Virus record (IMG/VR): IMGVR_UViG_3300046004_000818
Span: 1 to 64,000 of that record
Length of the DNA: 64,000 nt
DNA from: a virus
Strand: one strand, 5' to 3'
Shown here: piece after piece, positions 34,101-40,502 of the stretch
How positions within the stretch are numbered: the stretch's first letter is position 1
How the letters are laid out: each line of letters opens with the position of its first letter
Notes under the pieces: model-generated
Databases searched by the model: none
Seen by the model: the letters and a program-made list of their open reading frames with translations, nothing else
What the model was told of the DNA's origin: nothing
Position numbers and translations under genes: made by a program

Positions 34101-35280
34101 CATAACCTCACAGGTTATTGACAACAATGTTCTGCTGTACTGGGCAGGTAGTACAGCTACATTGCCCATAGCCACTTACGAACTTCGTAAGGGTGCTTCA
34201 TGGGCTGGCGGTAGTTTGATAGGACAGAAGTCTGGGGGATTTACGACTGTGCTTGAGACAGCAGCAGGAACCTATACCTATTGGGTAGCTGCTATAGACT
34301 CTGCTGGAAATGTCGGTACTCCTTCTAGTCTGGTAGTCAGCGTATCGCAGCCTCCTGACTACATACTGAATACTGAATGGACTTCAAACTTTGGAGGCAC
34401 CAAGGTAAATGCTACCGTTGATACTGACGGAAGTTATCTATTTGGAGTAGATACTACAGAGACATGGCAGAGTCACTTCACTTCCAGAACTTGGGCTGGC
34501 CCCAATGATCAGGTAACAGATAGTACGCATGGTGGACCCTTCCCCTACTACATACAGCCGGGATTGCAGCCAGCAAGCTACACTGAAACTTTCAACTATG
34601 GAGCCATCCTGCCGGGTACAAAGGTAACAGTACTGACTGCTGGTGCAGCAGTCTCTGGAACTCCTGTGGTAAGTATAACCATATCTACAAGCCCTGACAG
34701 TACGACTTGGACTGATTACCCCGGTCTGTCATCTGTGTATGCTACAAACTTCCAGTATGTCAAGGTAGCCTTAACCTTCACAGGCGGCATATACGATCTT
34801 AGCTTGCTGCGGGTTACGTTGGACTCCAAGATCAAGAATGCCGCAGGTTCAAAGGCTTGCTTGTCTACAGATATACTAGGTACAGCTATAAATTTTAATG
34901 TGGAGTTTGTAGATGTTAGCGCCATTAACATAACTCCGTTAAGTACAACTGCGGTTACCGCTATGTACGACTACCTAGACGCTTATGTTGCTGGCACATA
35001 CTCAGTGGTATCCAATGTCTGCACAGTTACTACAGGTAGTGTTCACGGACTTGTAGTTGGGCAGAATGTAAAGCTTACAACTTCGACAGGTACTGGTATC
35101 AGTGCAGTCTACACAGTGGTTACCAGACCAAGCAGCACTCAGTTCACTGTGGCAATGACAACTGCAAACACTTCAGGAAATTTAACCACATACGCCCAAG
35201 GTTTCAGAGTATACTTGTTCGACGCTGCTGGCACCACAAGGCTCTCTAAGACCGTTTCGTGGGCTGTCCGAGGATACTAA
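31117..35280 (+). CDS. Tail tip attachment protein, gpJ-like with seven FN3 repeats
   Basis: This 1,387-residue protein starts with GTG and is predicted to form the central tail tip that contacts the receptor. Residues 1-~425 are the hub-like part (LFGFPPLVWQVPVTP; SYAPIRVIYGTVRLGAQVV). Seven fibronectin type III-like domains follow (about 428-1,078), each starting with a Pro/Ala-x-Val-Thr-Gly-Leu element and ending in AxDxxGNxSTAT-type turns. The last ~310 residues are a separate beta-rich region that may bind the receptor. Confidence 0.82.
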   Translation: MASLFGFPPLVWQVPVTPSSTLNASATPTAEANMQVAASYAPIRVIYGTVRLGAQVVNVVDYGGYWYVQVVWGEGPITAISAVMFNDADPNDPAKGATCVVTNYSGTSGQLVNADLVAAFAAKGVVYTDTLPDIAYSVLRISKAGTSGMPTVTALIQGRAVYDPRTTLTAYSDNPALIVADFVTNSVYGMGLTVDWPSVTTVANLCDAIVGSEKRRRLSLALDTVQPVSTWLDTLATYAGCWALKEGTKVTLIPDSTVGVSRTYAHASGQIAKLTALKQRGIAAMPTAIEIRYTDTTAIPWKDASQWAYLPGVLAGTYPRRESQIALPGIQSPSQAYREAVERLNKLTNADLSCTLEVFDESLDLQPGDRVQVTHPIGLTAKDFRVQRVTSNYGRHKLDLLEYDPSVYSNAIVVGSSTPNTLLPDPMIPPTAITGLAAVETIYKAGDGTVSSRLSIAWDTLSDIWQIRYSVTLYRMDDAIGGGLLKVINGYSDVNSFVFAPLEDNYYYRVEVIAERVRTGVQSAVATTVVQALGKLLPPANVTGFTATAGKSGLVLNWSPVVDIDMKGYRLKSGSWAGTTLYDVTSTSVNLGYVVAGTTNYYIKALDFSGNESTATATVSSTITAPVAVTGLSSTVDTATVLLTWNPSSAIWPIDRYEVRYGTSWAAGTTVATLNDTNCRVSASWAGSSRTFWVSAYDAAGNISTASSRAVALTKYSPVTTLGVTLLGADLKLTWSAATGGSLMLDCYEIRVGSTFAGAELLGTSSTTAFTIPYRWSANQTFWIAPRDMLGNNSSGTEASSVFNYSLPAAPAVASKLIGVKAELTWTTPSAILPVAKYSVRYGASWAAGAATEVLVAVTSLRVAIDWVPGTRTYYVAAIDVNGNVGTASVGTGILLNAPYAPTIDTVASSVGGVLLDQYRLAWDVITPDTTQVPIDYYVIGYDAVTLDRTFSSTYMATADWSGTRTFWVKAVDVLGNIGPDSSQTLTINIPTAPSITSQVIDNNVLLYWAGSTATLPIATYELRKGASWAGGSLIGQKSGGFTTVLETAAGTYTYWVAAIDSAGNVGTPSSLVVSVSQPPDYILNTEWTSNFGGTKVNATVDTDGSYLFGVDTTETWQSHFTSRTWAGPNDQVTDSTHGGPFPYYIQPGLQPASYTETFNYGAILPGTKVTVLTAGAAVSGTPVVSITISTSPDSTTWTDYPGLSSVYATNFQYVKVALTFTGGIYDLSLLRVTLDSKIKNAAGSKACLSTDILGTAINFNVEFVDVSAINITPLSTTAVTAMYDYLDAYVAGTYSVVSNVCTVTTGSVHGLVVGQNVKLTTSTGTGISAVYTVVTRPSSTQFTVAMTTANTSGNLTTYAQGFRVYLFDAAGTTRLSKTVSWAVRGY

Positions 35281-36411
35281 ATGTCTGACCACTCTCTTCC
35301 TACACTAGCCTCAACGTATGCTAACTTCCTATCCCAATTAGGGAGTAGGCTTGATGACTCTGTTAAACAAAGTCGTTCAGACACTGTAACGCTTACTAAC
35401 CCTCCCGTAGGTACTGTTCGCTGGAACACAGCCACTTCCAAATGGGAGCATAACACAGGTACTGTTGGTGTGCCTGTCTGGTCTGCGTTAACTACTACCT
35501 ACGGTATCAACGTAGCTACTGCTAACGCTTGGGCAACTGGTAGAACCATAGCCACTACTGGTGATGCTACTGGTACCAGTGCAGCCTTCACTGGGGCAGC
35601 CAACCTCAGTTTCGCTCTCACACTTGCCACGGTAAATGCCAATGTAGGAGCCTTCGGCTCTGTCACTTCTGTGCCTGTCATCACTGTGAATGCTAAAGGT
35701 CTGGTGACTGCGGTAAGCACAGCAACACTTGGCAATATAGCTACACAAGCTGCAAGCTCTGTAGCAATCACTGGCGGTAGTATTACCAACGTCACCCACG
35801 GCACAGGAAACACTTGGAGTGGTACAGCCATACCTATCACCTATGGTGGTACAGGTGGTAGCACAGCTACTGGTACAGGCTCTGTAGTGCTTGCTACAAG
35901 TCCTACACTTGTAACTCCACTACTCGGCACACCCACTTCCGGTAACTTCTCAACTGGTACATTCACTTGGCCTACGTTCAATCAGAACACAACTGGTAGC
36001 AGCGCAAGCTGTACTGGTAATGCTGCCACTGCCTACGGCAAGGCTGAAGGAGCCCTGAGTGTACTTTACGCAGCTACATCAGGAACTGCTGGCAATATCA
36101 CAGGTGTAGCTGCTATCGCCAATGGTGGCAGCGGTGCTGCTTCTGGTAAATTGACTGCTACTATTAGTACAAACACTGCCGCAGTCAATGGTACTACATA
36201 CACATTCGCTGGTGTATGCGTCTTGACCCTAGCAGCAAGTCCTACTGTAGGTAATTGGGTCGGATTTAGCAACCCTACTACAGCTACTGGTGCTAGTATT
36301 GATCCTAATGGGAAGAAGATCATGAACACAACAGGTGTTATGTATCTGGACATAACAGCTGGTAGTACACTTGTTTATAGTGGTGCAACTTATGGGTGGG
36401 TCTTAATATGA
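35281..36411 (+). CDS. Tail fibre-like protein
   Basis: This 376-residue Thr/Ser/Gly/Ala-rich protein has GTVRWNTATSKWEHNTGT near the N terminus, a phage fibre motif of unknown fold. Low-complexity TGGSTATGTG-type strands and a C-terminal knob-like region (DPNGKKIMNTTGVMYLDITAG) follow. It begins directly after the tip protein stop. It would form a side or central fibre. Confidence 0.65.
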   Translation: MSDHSLPTLASTYANFLSQLGSRLDDSVKQSRSDTVTLTNPPVGTVRWNTATSKWEHNTGTVGVPVWSALTTTYGINVATANAWATGRTIATTGDATGTSAAFTGAANLSFALTLATVNANVGAFGSVTSVPVITVNAKGLVTAVSTATLGNIATQAASSVAITGGSITNVTHGTGNTWSGTAIPITYGGTGGSTATGTGSVVLATSPTLVTPLLGTPTSGNFSTGTFTWPTFNQNTTGSSASCTGNAATAYGKAEGALSVLYAATSGTAGNITGVAAIANGGSGAASGKLTATISTNTAAVNGTTYTFAGVCVLTLAASPTVGNWVGFSNPTTATGASIDPNGKKIMNTTGVMYLDITAGSTLVYSGATYGWVLI

Positions 36412-37460
36412 GTAATTTATCAGATTTCCTTGGTGGAAATAGTGTAATCAAGGGTTACACTGAGTCAGCCATCATCAGTACATCACAGATAGTGACAGTA
36501 CCTGCTGGTACAAAGCGTATTGAGGCTTTGCTATGTGGTGGTGGCGGTGCTGGTGGTTATAATGGTGGTGGCTTTGGTGGCTTACAGGTGTACGCTATAC
36601 CTGTAACTGGGTCATCATTAGATGTAGTTATCGGTGCTGGCGGTAGTGGTAGTACTACCACTAGTGTTGGTAACCGTGGAGGTACCACTAAAGTATCCTC
36701 TAACGGTATTACTTACGCTGCTGTAGGGGGTGGCGGTGGTGGTTCATCCAGCAATGTGCTGAGTTCTGCCGATGGCAAGTTTGGAGGTAGTGGTGGCGGG
36801 TGTTCTTCATACACAAATGCAGGTTGCTCAGGGAGCAGTGGGGGTGCACCATTCAACCCACAGCTATTTTTGTTCAACCCCTTGGATTTGATAGACTATA
36901 ATCCAAATCTGTATAGTGGGGTACAGGCAAACTCCACAATCACTATGTGGAGTACTAACGCCTTCGCTTCTCGCCCTCCAGGGAGTCCAGCACTGACTAA
37001 CCTTACTGCTGGGTATGAGACAGGAGTCCACCCAAGTTCTTGTGGTATGGGGTATGGCGGTGGAGGGGGTATTGGTGGCACTACCAGTGGTAATTTTGTA
37101 AACTACCCCCCTGCCCAAGGAGGTGGTAGCGGCCATAGTGTCTATTATGCCTCTCTTCCCGGCAGTCTTGGTGGGGGTGGTGCATATGGTTACACGGGAG
37201 CTACTGCTGGTGCAGGAGGTAGTCTTACATCTATCATTGTGTGGGGACTTACAGGTCATGCTGGTGGTGCCGGTGGTACAGGATTCGCGTCTGCTGGTGG
37301 CGGTGGCGGTGGTGGTATGCTTGGAGTAGGTACTGCTGGTGTGTCAGCTAGTAATGGTGCTGGCGGTGCTGGCGGTGCTGGAGGCGGCGGCGGAGGTGGC
37401 GGTGCCACCTCTAACGCATCAGGCGGCAATGGCTTCGCACGTTTCCGTTTCTATTATTAA
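36408..37460 (+). CDS. Glycine-rich tail fibre tip protein
   Basis: This 350-residue protein has an N-terminal beta domain (SQIVTVPAGTKRIEALLCGG) followed by glycine-rich segments such as GGGGAGGYNGGGFGGLQV and a C-terminal run of alternating Gly-Gly-Ala. Such domains form polyglycine-II bundles in receptor-binding tips of tail fibres. ATG 36408 overlaps the upstream stop (ATGA) and is preferred to GTG 36396. Confidence 0.7.
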   Translation: MSNLSDFLGGNSVIKGYTESAIISTSQIVTVPAGTKRIEALLCGGGGAGGYNGGGFGGLQVYAIPVTGSSLDVVIGAGGSGSTTTSVGNRGGTTKVSSNGITYAAVGGGGGGSSSNVLSSADGKFGGSGGGCSSYTNAGCSGSSGGAPFNPQLFLFNPLDLIDYNPNLYSGVQANSTITMWSTNAFASRPPGSPALTNLTAGYETGVHPSSCGMGYGGGGGIGGTTSGNFVNYPPAQGGGSGHSVYYASLPGSLGGGGAYGYTGATAGAGGSLTSIIVWGLTGHAGGAGGTGFASAGGGGGGGMLGVGTAGVSASNGAGGAGGAGGGGGGGGATSNASGGNGFARFRFYY

Positions 37461-37468
37461 GGACTGAT

Positions 37469-37957
37469 ATGCCAAACTATTTTGTAATTGTTGACGGTAA
37501 GGTGGATAACGTAGCTGTAGCAGATGCTCCACTAGACGCTAGTTGGGTACTGTCTGATGGTATCCACGGTGTAGGTTGTCTCTATAACAACGGTGTACTC
37601 AGTCGCCCACCTGAGCCTGAAGCCCTTCCAGAAGTTCCCAAACCCTACTTGCACTTCATTGATCTAGGCCCATTCAATGATCGCTTTGGTGCTAAAAAGT
37701 TAGCTGTTTTAATGTCTTCTGACGCTATCGTGAAGGCATTTAACAGTGACAAATCTGACCGTCGCTGGATCGACCTTGAACGCCTTGATGTACGTGCTGC
37801 TGTGTTCTACATGGCTGGTGTGCCTTTGACTGTCGCCCCCGGCCAAACTGTAACTATGGCCTCTCCTATACTTACAGTGGAAGAGGCTACTGCCATCATG
37901 GACACTCCAGTATCTTCGGCAGAGCAGCTTGGACTTGTAAAGGCGTACTTCTCATGA
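37469..37957 (+). CDS. Putative fibre-associated protein
   Basis: This 162-residue protein follows two fibre genes and starts MPNYFVIVDGKVDNVAVAD, the 'report-and-bind' opening common to small proteins encoded after tail fibres. The C-terminal half is helical. A fibre assembly or fibre cap role is likely from position. AGGA lies before the ATG and the stop overlaps the next start (ATGA). Confidence 0.45.
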   Translation: MPNYFVIVDGKVDNVAVADAPLDASWVLSDGIHGVGCLYNNGVLSRPPEPEALPEVPKPYLHFIDLGPFNDRFGAKKLAVLMSSDAIVKAFNSDKSDRRWIDLERLDVRAAVFYMAGVPLTVAPGQTVTMASPILTVEEATAIMDTPVSSAEQLGLVKAYFS

Positions 37958-38457
37958 ACTACTTAGAAGCTAGGTCCAAGATCAAATCCGGTGACTTACT
38001 GGCTTGGTCACACCGTGGCTGGGGTACTTGGCATGATATCAAGATTCAAGCTGTGCGTTTCTTCACACAGTCTGAGTACAGCCATGTAGCTACAGCTTGG
38101 TGTGTAGGTGACCGGGTGTTTGTTATAGAGGCGGTACAACCTCTTGTGCGTATCTACCCACTATCCAAGCTTGGTGAGTTCTATTGGTTGCCGCTTAACT
38201 GCAACTGGAATGACAAGGCACTTGACTATGCCTTGTCAAAGGTAGGTGAGTCCTATTCACAGATGCAGGCTATTACAGCTTTCTTCAAGACCTTGGAAAA
38301 AGAAGACTCTCTTTGGGAGTGTGCCGAACTAGCTGCTAGAGTCTCAGCCTTAGCTGGCTTCGACCTTGGTACAGTCTATACTCCGAGCAAAGTGGTACAG
38401 AGGGCGCTTGAGCAAGGGGCAGTAACCCACCTGATAACCTCAAAAACCTCTACCTAG
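37954..38457 (+). CDS. Permuted papain-fold (YiiX/NlpC-P60-like) protein
   Basis: This 167-residue protein contains SGDLLAWSHRGWG, then SEYSHVATAW (His), VIEAVQP and later SLWECAELAARV (Cys), the order His-before-Cys expected for circularly permuted NlpC/P60 (YiiX/YebB) enzymes. These hydrolyse amide or ester bonds in peptides or lipids. At the end of the tail genes and before the lysis cassette it could act in cell-wall opening at entry or in lysis. Confidence 0.72.
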   Translation: MNYLEARSKIKSGDLLAWSHRGWGTWHDIKIQAVRFFTQSEYSHVATAWCVGDRVFVIEAVQPLVRIYPLSKLGEFYWLPLNCNWNDKALDYALSKVGESYSQMQAITAFFKTLEKEDSLWECAELAARVSALAGFDLGTVYTPSKVVQRALEQGAVTHLITSKTST

Positions 38458-38493
38458 TGAGGGTACAATGGTGCACCTGAGTAAGGCCGCACC

Positions 38494-38583
38494 ATGTTCA
38501 AAACCCATCCCTTGACGCCCCTGATTCGCATTCGACATACTATGTCGGACGGAGATAGTCTTAGGACAAGAAAAGATGCTTAA
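38494..38583 (+). CDS. Short 29-residue ORF before the lysis genes
   Basis: ATG 38494 has AAGG seven bases upstream and reads MFKTHPLTPLIRIRHTMSDG and nine more residues to a TAA that overlaps the next gene. A -10-like TACAAT (38464-38469) lies upstream and a palindrome CGACATA-C-TATGTCG (38533-38547) lies inside. It may be a leader peptide controlling the lysis genes rather than a protein with its own role. Confidence 0.35.
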   Translation: MFKTHPLTPLIRIRHTMSDGDSLRTRKDA

Positions 38584-38989
38584 CTGGTACGTTAAACTAA
38601 AACGAATCTTACTGATAGATGATACACTGTCAGTAAGATTTTTCTTTGCTATGTGCAGCTTTGGTTATGGTGTTGATATATGGTACGACCATGCCAAAGA
38701 TCAGTCTTACCACTTGCTGTATAGCCTTGCCCCTCACTGGACTACCCCAGAAAGCTTCTGGGGTACGTTGTTTGTGTTCTATTCCATCATGCTTCTAAAA
38801 GGCATTACAGGTCAGTATGGTTACTGGCATCTAATCTTTGAGGCTATACTAGGTTGGTCCATTTGGACAGTTATGGCTATAGTTAACGTTACTATCACAG
38901 GTTATCCAGAAGCCTCAATAGGTGGGGCTATTGTAGCCACATGGTTATTAGTTAGGTATCCTACACACTGGAAGCAGCCCCATGACTGA
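38576..38989 (+). CDS. Membrane protein, possible holin
   Basis: This 137-residue protein has about three hydrophobic segments (SVRFFFAMCSFGYGV; FWGTLFVFYSIMLLKGI; LGWSIWTVMAIVNVTI with GGAIVATWLLVRY) and a charged tail. As the first gene of a cluster that ends in spanins it may be a holin or antiholin. AGGA lies nine bases before the ATG. A terminator-like hairpin lies within its first 25 codons. Confidence 0.55.
   Translation: MLNWYVKLKRILLIDDTLSVRFFFAMCSFGYGVDIWYDHAKDQSYHLLYSLAPHWTTPESFWGTLFVFYSIMLLKGITGQYGYWHLIFEAILGWSIWTVMAIVNVTITGYPEASIGGAIVATWLLVRYPTHWKQPHD
38605..38646 (+). terminator. Terminator-like hairpin inside the first lysis gene
   Basis: AATCTTACTGA (38605-38615) and TCAGTAAGATT (38630-38640) form a perfect 11-bp stem with a 14-base loop, followed directly by TTTCTTT. 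This is a textbook intrinsic terminator shape, but it lies 30 bases into a coding region, so translating ribosomes would mask it. It could attenuate lysis-gene transcription unless translation or antitermination overrides it. Confidence 0.55.
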
Positions 38990-39287
38990 AACTGCGCTTT
39001 ATCAAATTGGTGGTGGCTTTGGAGGTCTCGGCGCTCTAGTCCTGCTTATACGCTTGGTATATGTGCAATGGGTTAAGCAGAACCCCGGCATTCAACAAGC
39101 TGGAGCAAGTGTAGACATTTACATACTACTGCGTAAAGAGCTTAAAGTGCTCAGCAGAGAGATGCGCTTGATGAAGAAGCAAGTAGCGTTACTGGAACAC
39201 CTATGCCTTGAGAAGGGTATCAACGTACACGAGATATACACCAAGGCCGGGATATTCGATGAGGTCGAGGAAGACGATGACAAGTAA
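38982..39287 (+). CDS. Membrane-anchored coiled-coil protein of the lysis cassette
   Basis: This 101-residue protein has one N-terminal membrane segment (GGFGGLGALVLLIRLVYVQW), a helical coiled region (LRKELKVLSREMRLMKKQVA) and an acidic end. The layout fits a small holin/antiholin partner. It overlaps the previous gene by 8 bp. No family is recognised. Confidence 0.5.
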   Translation: MTETALYQIGGGFGGLGALVLLIRLVYVQWVKQNPGIQQAGASVDIYILLRKELKVLSREMRLMKKQVALLEHLCLEKGINVHEIYTKAGIFDEVEEDDDK

Positions 39288-39296
39288 GGAGTTGCT

Positions 39297-39695
39297 ATGC
39301 AGATTCAAGTTCTAAGAGAGCAGCAGGTAGGCAATGCTACTATAGGCAGTTTGCTTATCGACGGTGCTTTCCAATGCTACACCCTTGAAGACATAGTGCG
39401 TGATGGTCCCAAGGTGATGCACGAGACAGCGATTCCTGCTGGTACCTACAAAGTAATCATCAACTTTAGCACTCGCTTCAAGCGTGAACTGCCTCTGCTT
39501 TTAGATGTGCCAAACTTTACTGGTGTTCGTATCCATCCCGGCAATACTGCAGCCAACACATCAGGCTGTATCCTTGTAGGTACTGCAAAGTCACAGAACA
39601 GCATCCTTAACTCTGTTAAGGCCTTTACGCCCTTGTATGAGAAGATGCTCTCTGCTTGGATCAAAAAAGAACCTATAGTCCTCAATGTCAAATGA
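39297..39695 (+). CDS. DUF5675-family protein, L,D-transpeptidase-like motif, candidate lysin
   Basis: This 132-residue protein has IPAGTYKVIINFSTRFKREL and GVRIHPGNTAANTSGCILVG; the His...Ser-Gly-Cys arrangement matches the DUF5675 family and recalls YkuD-type L,D-transpeptidase active sites. In phages the family is often next to lysis genes. No classical lysozyme, amidase or transglycosylase is found in the window, so this or the papain-fold protein may serve as endolysin. It has a strong AAGGAG site. Confidence 0.68.
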   Translation: MQIQVLREQQVGNATIGSLLIDGAFQCYTLEDIVRDGPKVMHETAIPAGTYKVIINFSTRFKRELPLLLDVPNFTGVRIHPGNTAANTSGCILVGTAKSQNSILNSVKAFTPLYEKMLSAWIKKEPIVLNVK

Positions 39696-40018
39696 GCTAC
39701 CTAGTACTCTACGGACCTACAATAGGACTGCTATTCCTAGCAGTCTTTGCTGTGTCCTTGGTAACCTCATGGCAAAGGCATCACCCCAAGTTCGATCTGT
39801 CGGACATACTGACGGGTGATAATGGTAGAGTTAGCTTGTCTAAGCTAGGTGAGGCGTCTGCACTTGTGGTCAGTACATGGGGCTTTGTTGTATTAACACA
39901 ACAAGGTAAGCTCTCTGAGAGCTATTTTATAGGTTACATGACTGTCTGGACAGGTGCTAGAATACTCAAAGCCAAGATAGAGAGCAAATCAAATGAACCC
40001 ACTAGCCCTAATTCCTAA
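39692..40018 (+). CDS. Membrane protein, possible second holin
   Basis: This 108-residue protein has two hydrophobic segments (VLYGPTIGLLFLAVFAVSLV; LGEASALVVSTWGFVVL) and a third weaker one (SYFIGYMTVWTGARIL). It overlaps the DUF5675 stop (ATGA) and the spanin start. The frame extends to 39656, but ATG 39692 is chosen for the junction. Its place between lysin and spanins fits a holin. Confidence 0.55.
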   Translation: MSYLVLYGPTIGLLFLAVFAVSLVTSWQRHHPKFDLSDILTGDNGRVSLSKLGEASALVVSTWGFVVLTQQGKLSESYFIGYMTVWTGARILKAKIESKSNEPTSPNS

Positions 40019-40502
40019 ATCTGCTTACGCAGTAGTCATAGCCATGCTAATGGCTACTAGCTGTAGCCTGCACTGGGATAACCAAGGGTTGGTGGTAGAT
40101 ATAGCTAAAGAGAAAGTAGTGGTGGCAGACTTGAAAGCTGCTATCAAAACTGCTGACGCTAAGGCTGCTGCAGAGTCTGCCACCCTGACCAAGAAAGTAC
40201 TAGAGGCCCAAAATGCTGCAAAGAAACGTGAAGCTATCCTGCTTGCTGATGCTAAGTCTGCCAACACTGCTCTTGATGGGTTGCGCTTGTCCATCGCCAC
40301 CGCCAAGTCCTCCTACAATATCGCTAACGTACCCACCTATGCCAGTACTGAGCTTACAGATACCAGCCTCAAGCTACTCGACCAATGCTCAGAAAGATAC
40401 ACAGTCTTGGCAGCAACAACTGATATCTACGCCAGCTATATCCAAGAAGTAACACAGGCGTGGCCTGTGTTACCTATGGTTAAAGCTGTATCACCTGAGT
40501 AG
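39993..40502 (+). CDS. Rz: Inner-membrane spanin subunit (Rz-like)
   Basis: This 169-residue protein has a short N-terminal hydrophobic segment (SAYAVVIAMLMATSCSLHW) and a long periplasmic Ala/Lys coiled coil (DLKAAIKTADAKAAAESATL onward), typical of i-spanins that act with an outer-membrane lipoprotein to fuse the membranes in the last step of lysis. The o-spanin is encoded inside it in the +1 frame. Its 3' end overlaps the convergent SbcC-like gene by 23 bp. A cysteine in MATSC could be read as a lipobox, but the coiled coil favours an i-spanin. Confidence 0.8.
   Translation: MNPLALIPKSAYAVVIAMLMATSCSLHWDNQGLVVDIAKEKVVVADLKAAIKTADAKAAAESATLTKKVLEAQNAAKKREAILLADAKSANTALDGLRLSIATAKSSYNIANVPTYASTELTDTSLKLLDQCSERYTVLAATTDIYASYIQEVTQAWPVLPMVKAVSPE
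40213..40452 (+). CDS. Rz1: Outer-membrane spanin lipoprotein (Rz1-like), nested in Rz
   Basis: This 79-residue frame lies wholly within the Rz gene in the +1 frame. It has a basic start (MLQRNVKLS), a hydrophobic stretch (CLLMLSLPTLLL) and lipobox LMGC with the lipid-accepting cysteine, followed at once by a Pro-rich mature part (ACPSPPPSPPTISLTYPP). Pro-rich small lipoproteins nested in Rz are the defining Rz1 type. Signal peptidase II cleavage and outer-membrane anchoring are predicted, which also shows that the host has an outer membrane. Confidence 0.88.
   Translation: MLQRNVKLSCLLMLSLPTLLLMGCACPSPPPSPPTISLTYPPMPVLSLQIPASSYSTNAQKDTQSWQQQLISTPAISKK
40449..40473. terminator. Strong hairpin at the convergent junction
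   Basis: GTAACACAGGC-GTG-GCCTGTGTTAC is a perfect 11-bp stem with a three-base loop, inside the last codons of Rz and just past the stop of the leftward SbcC-like gene. No U-tract follows on either strand. It may still slow polymerase or protect transcript ends where the two major operons meet. Confidence 0.5.
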
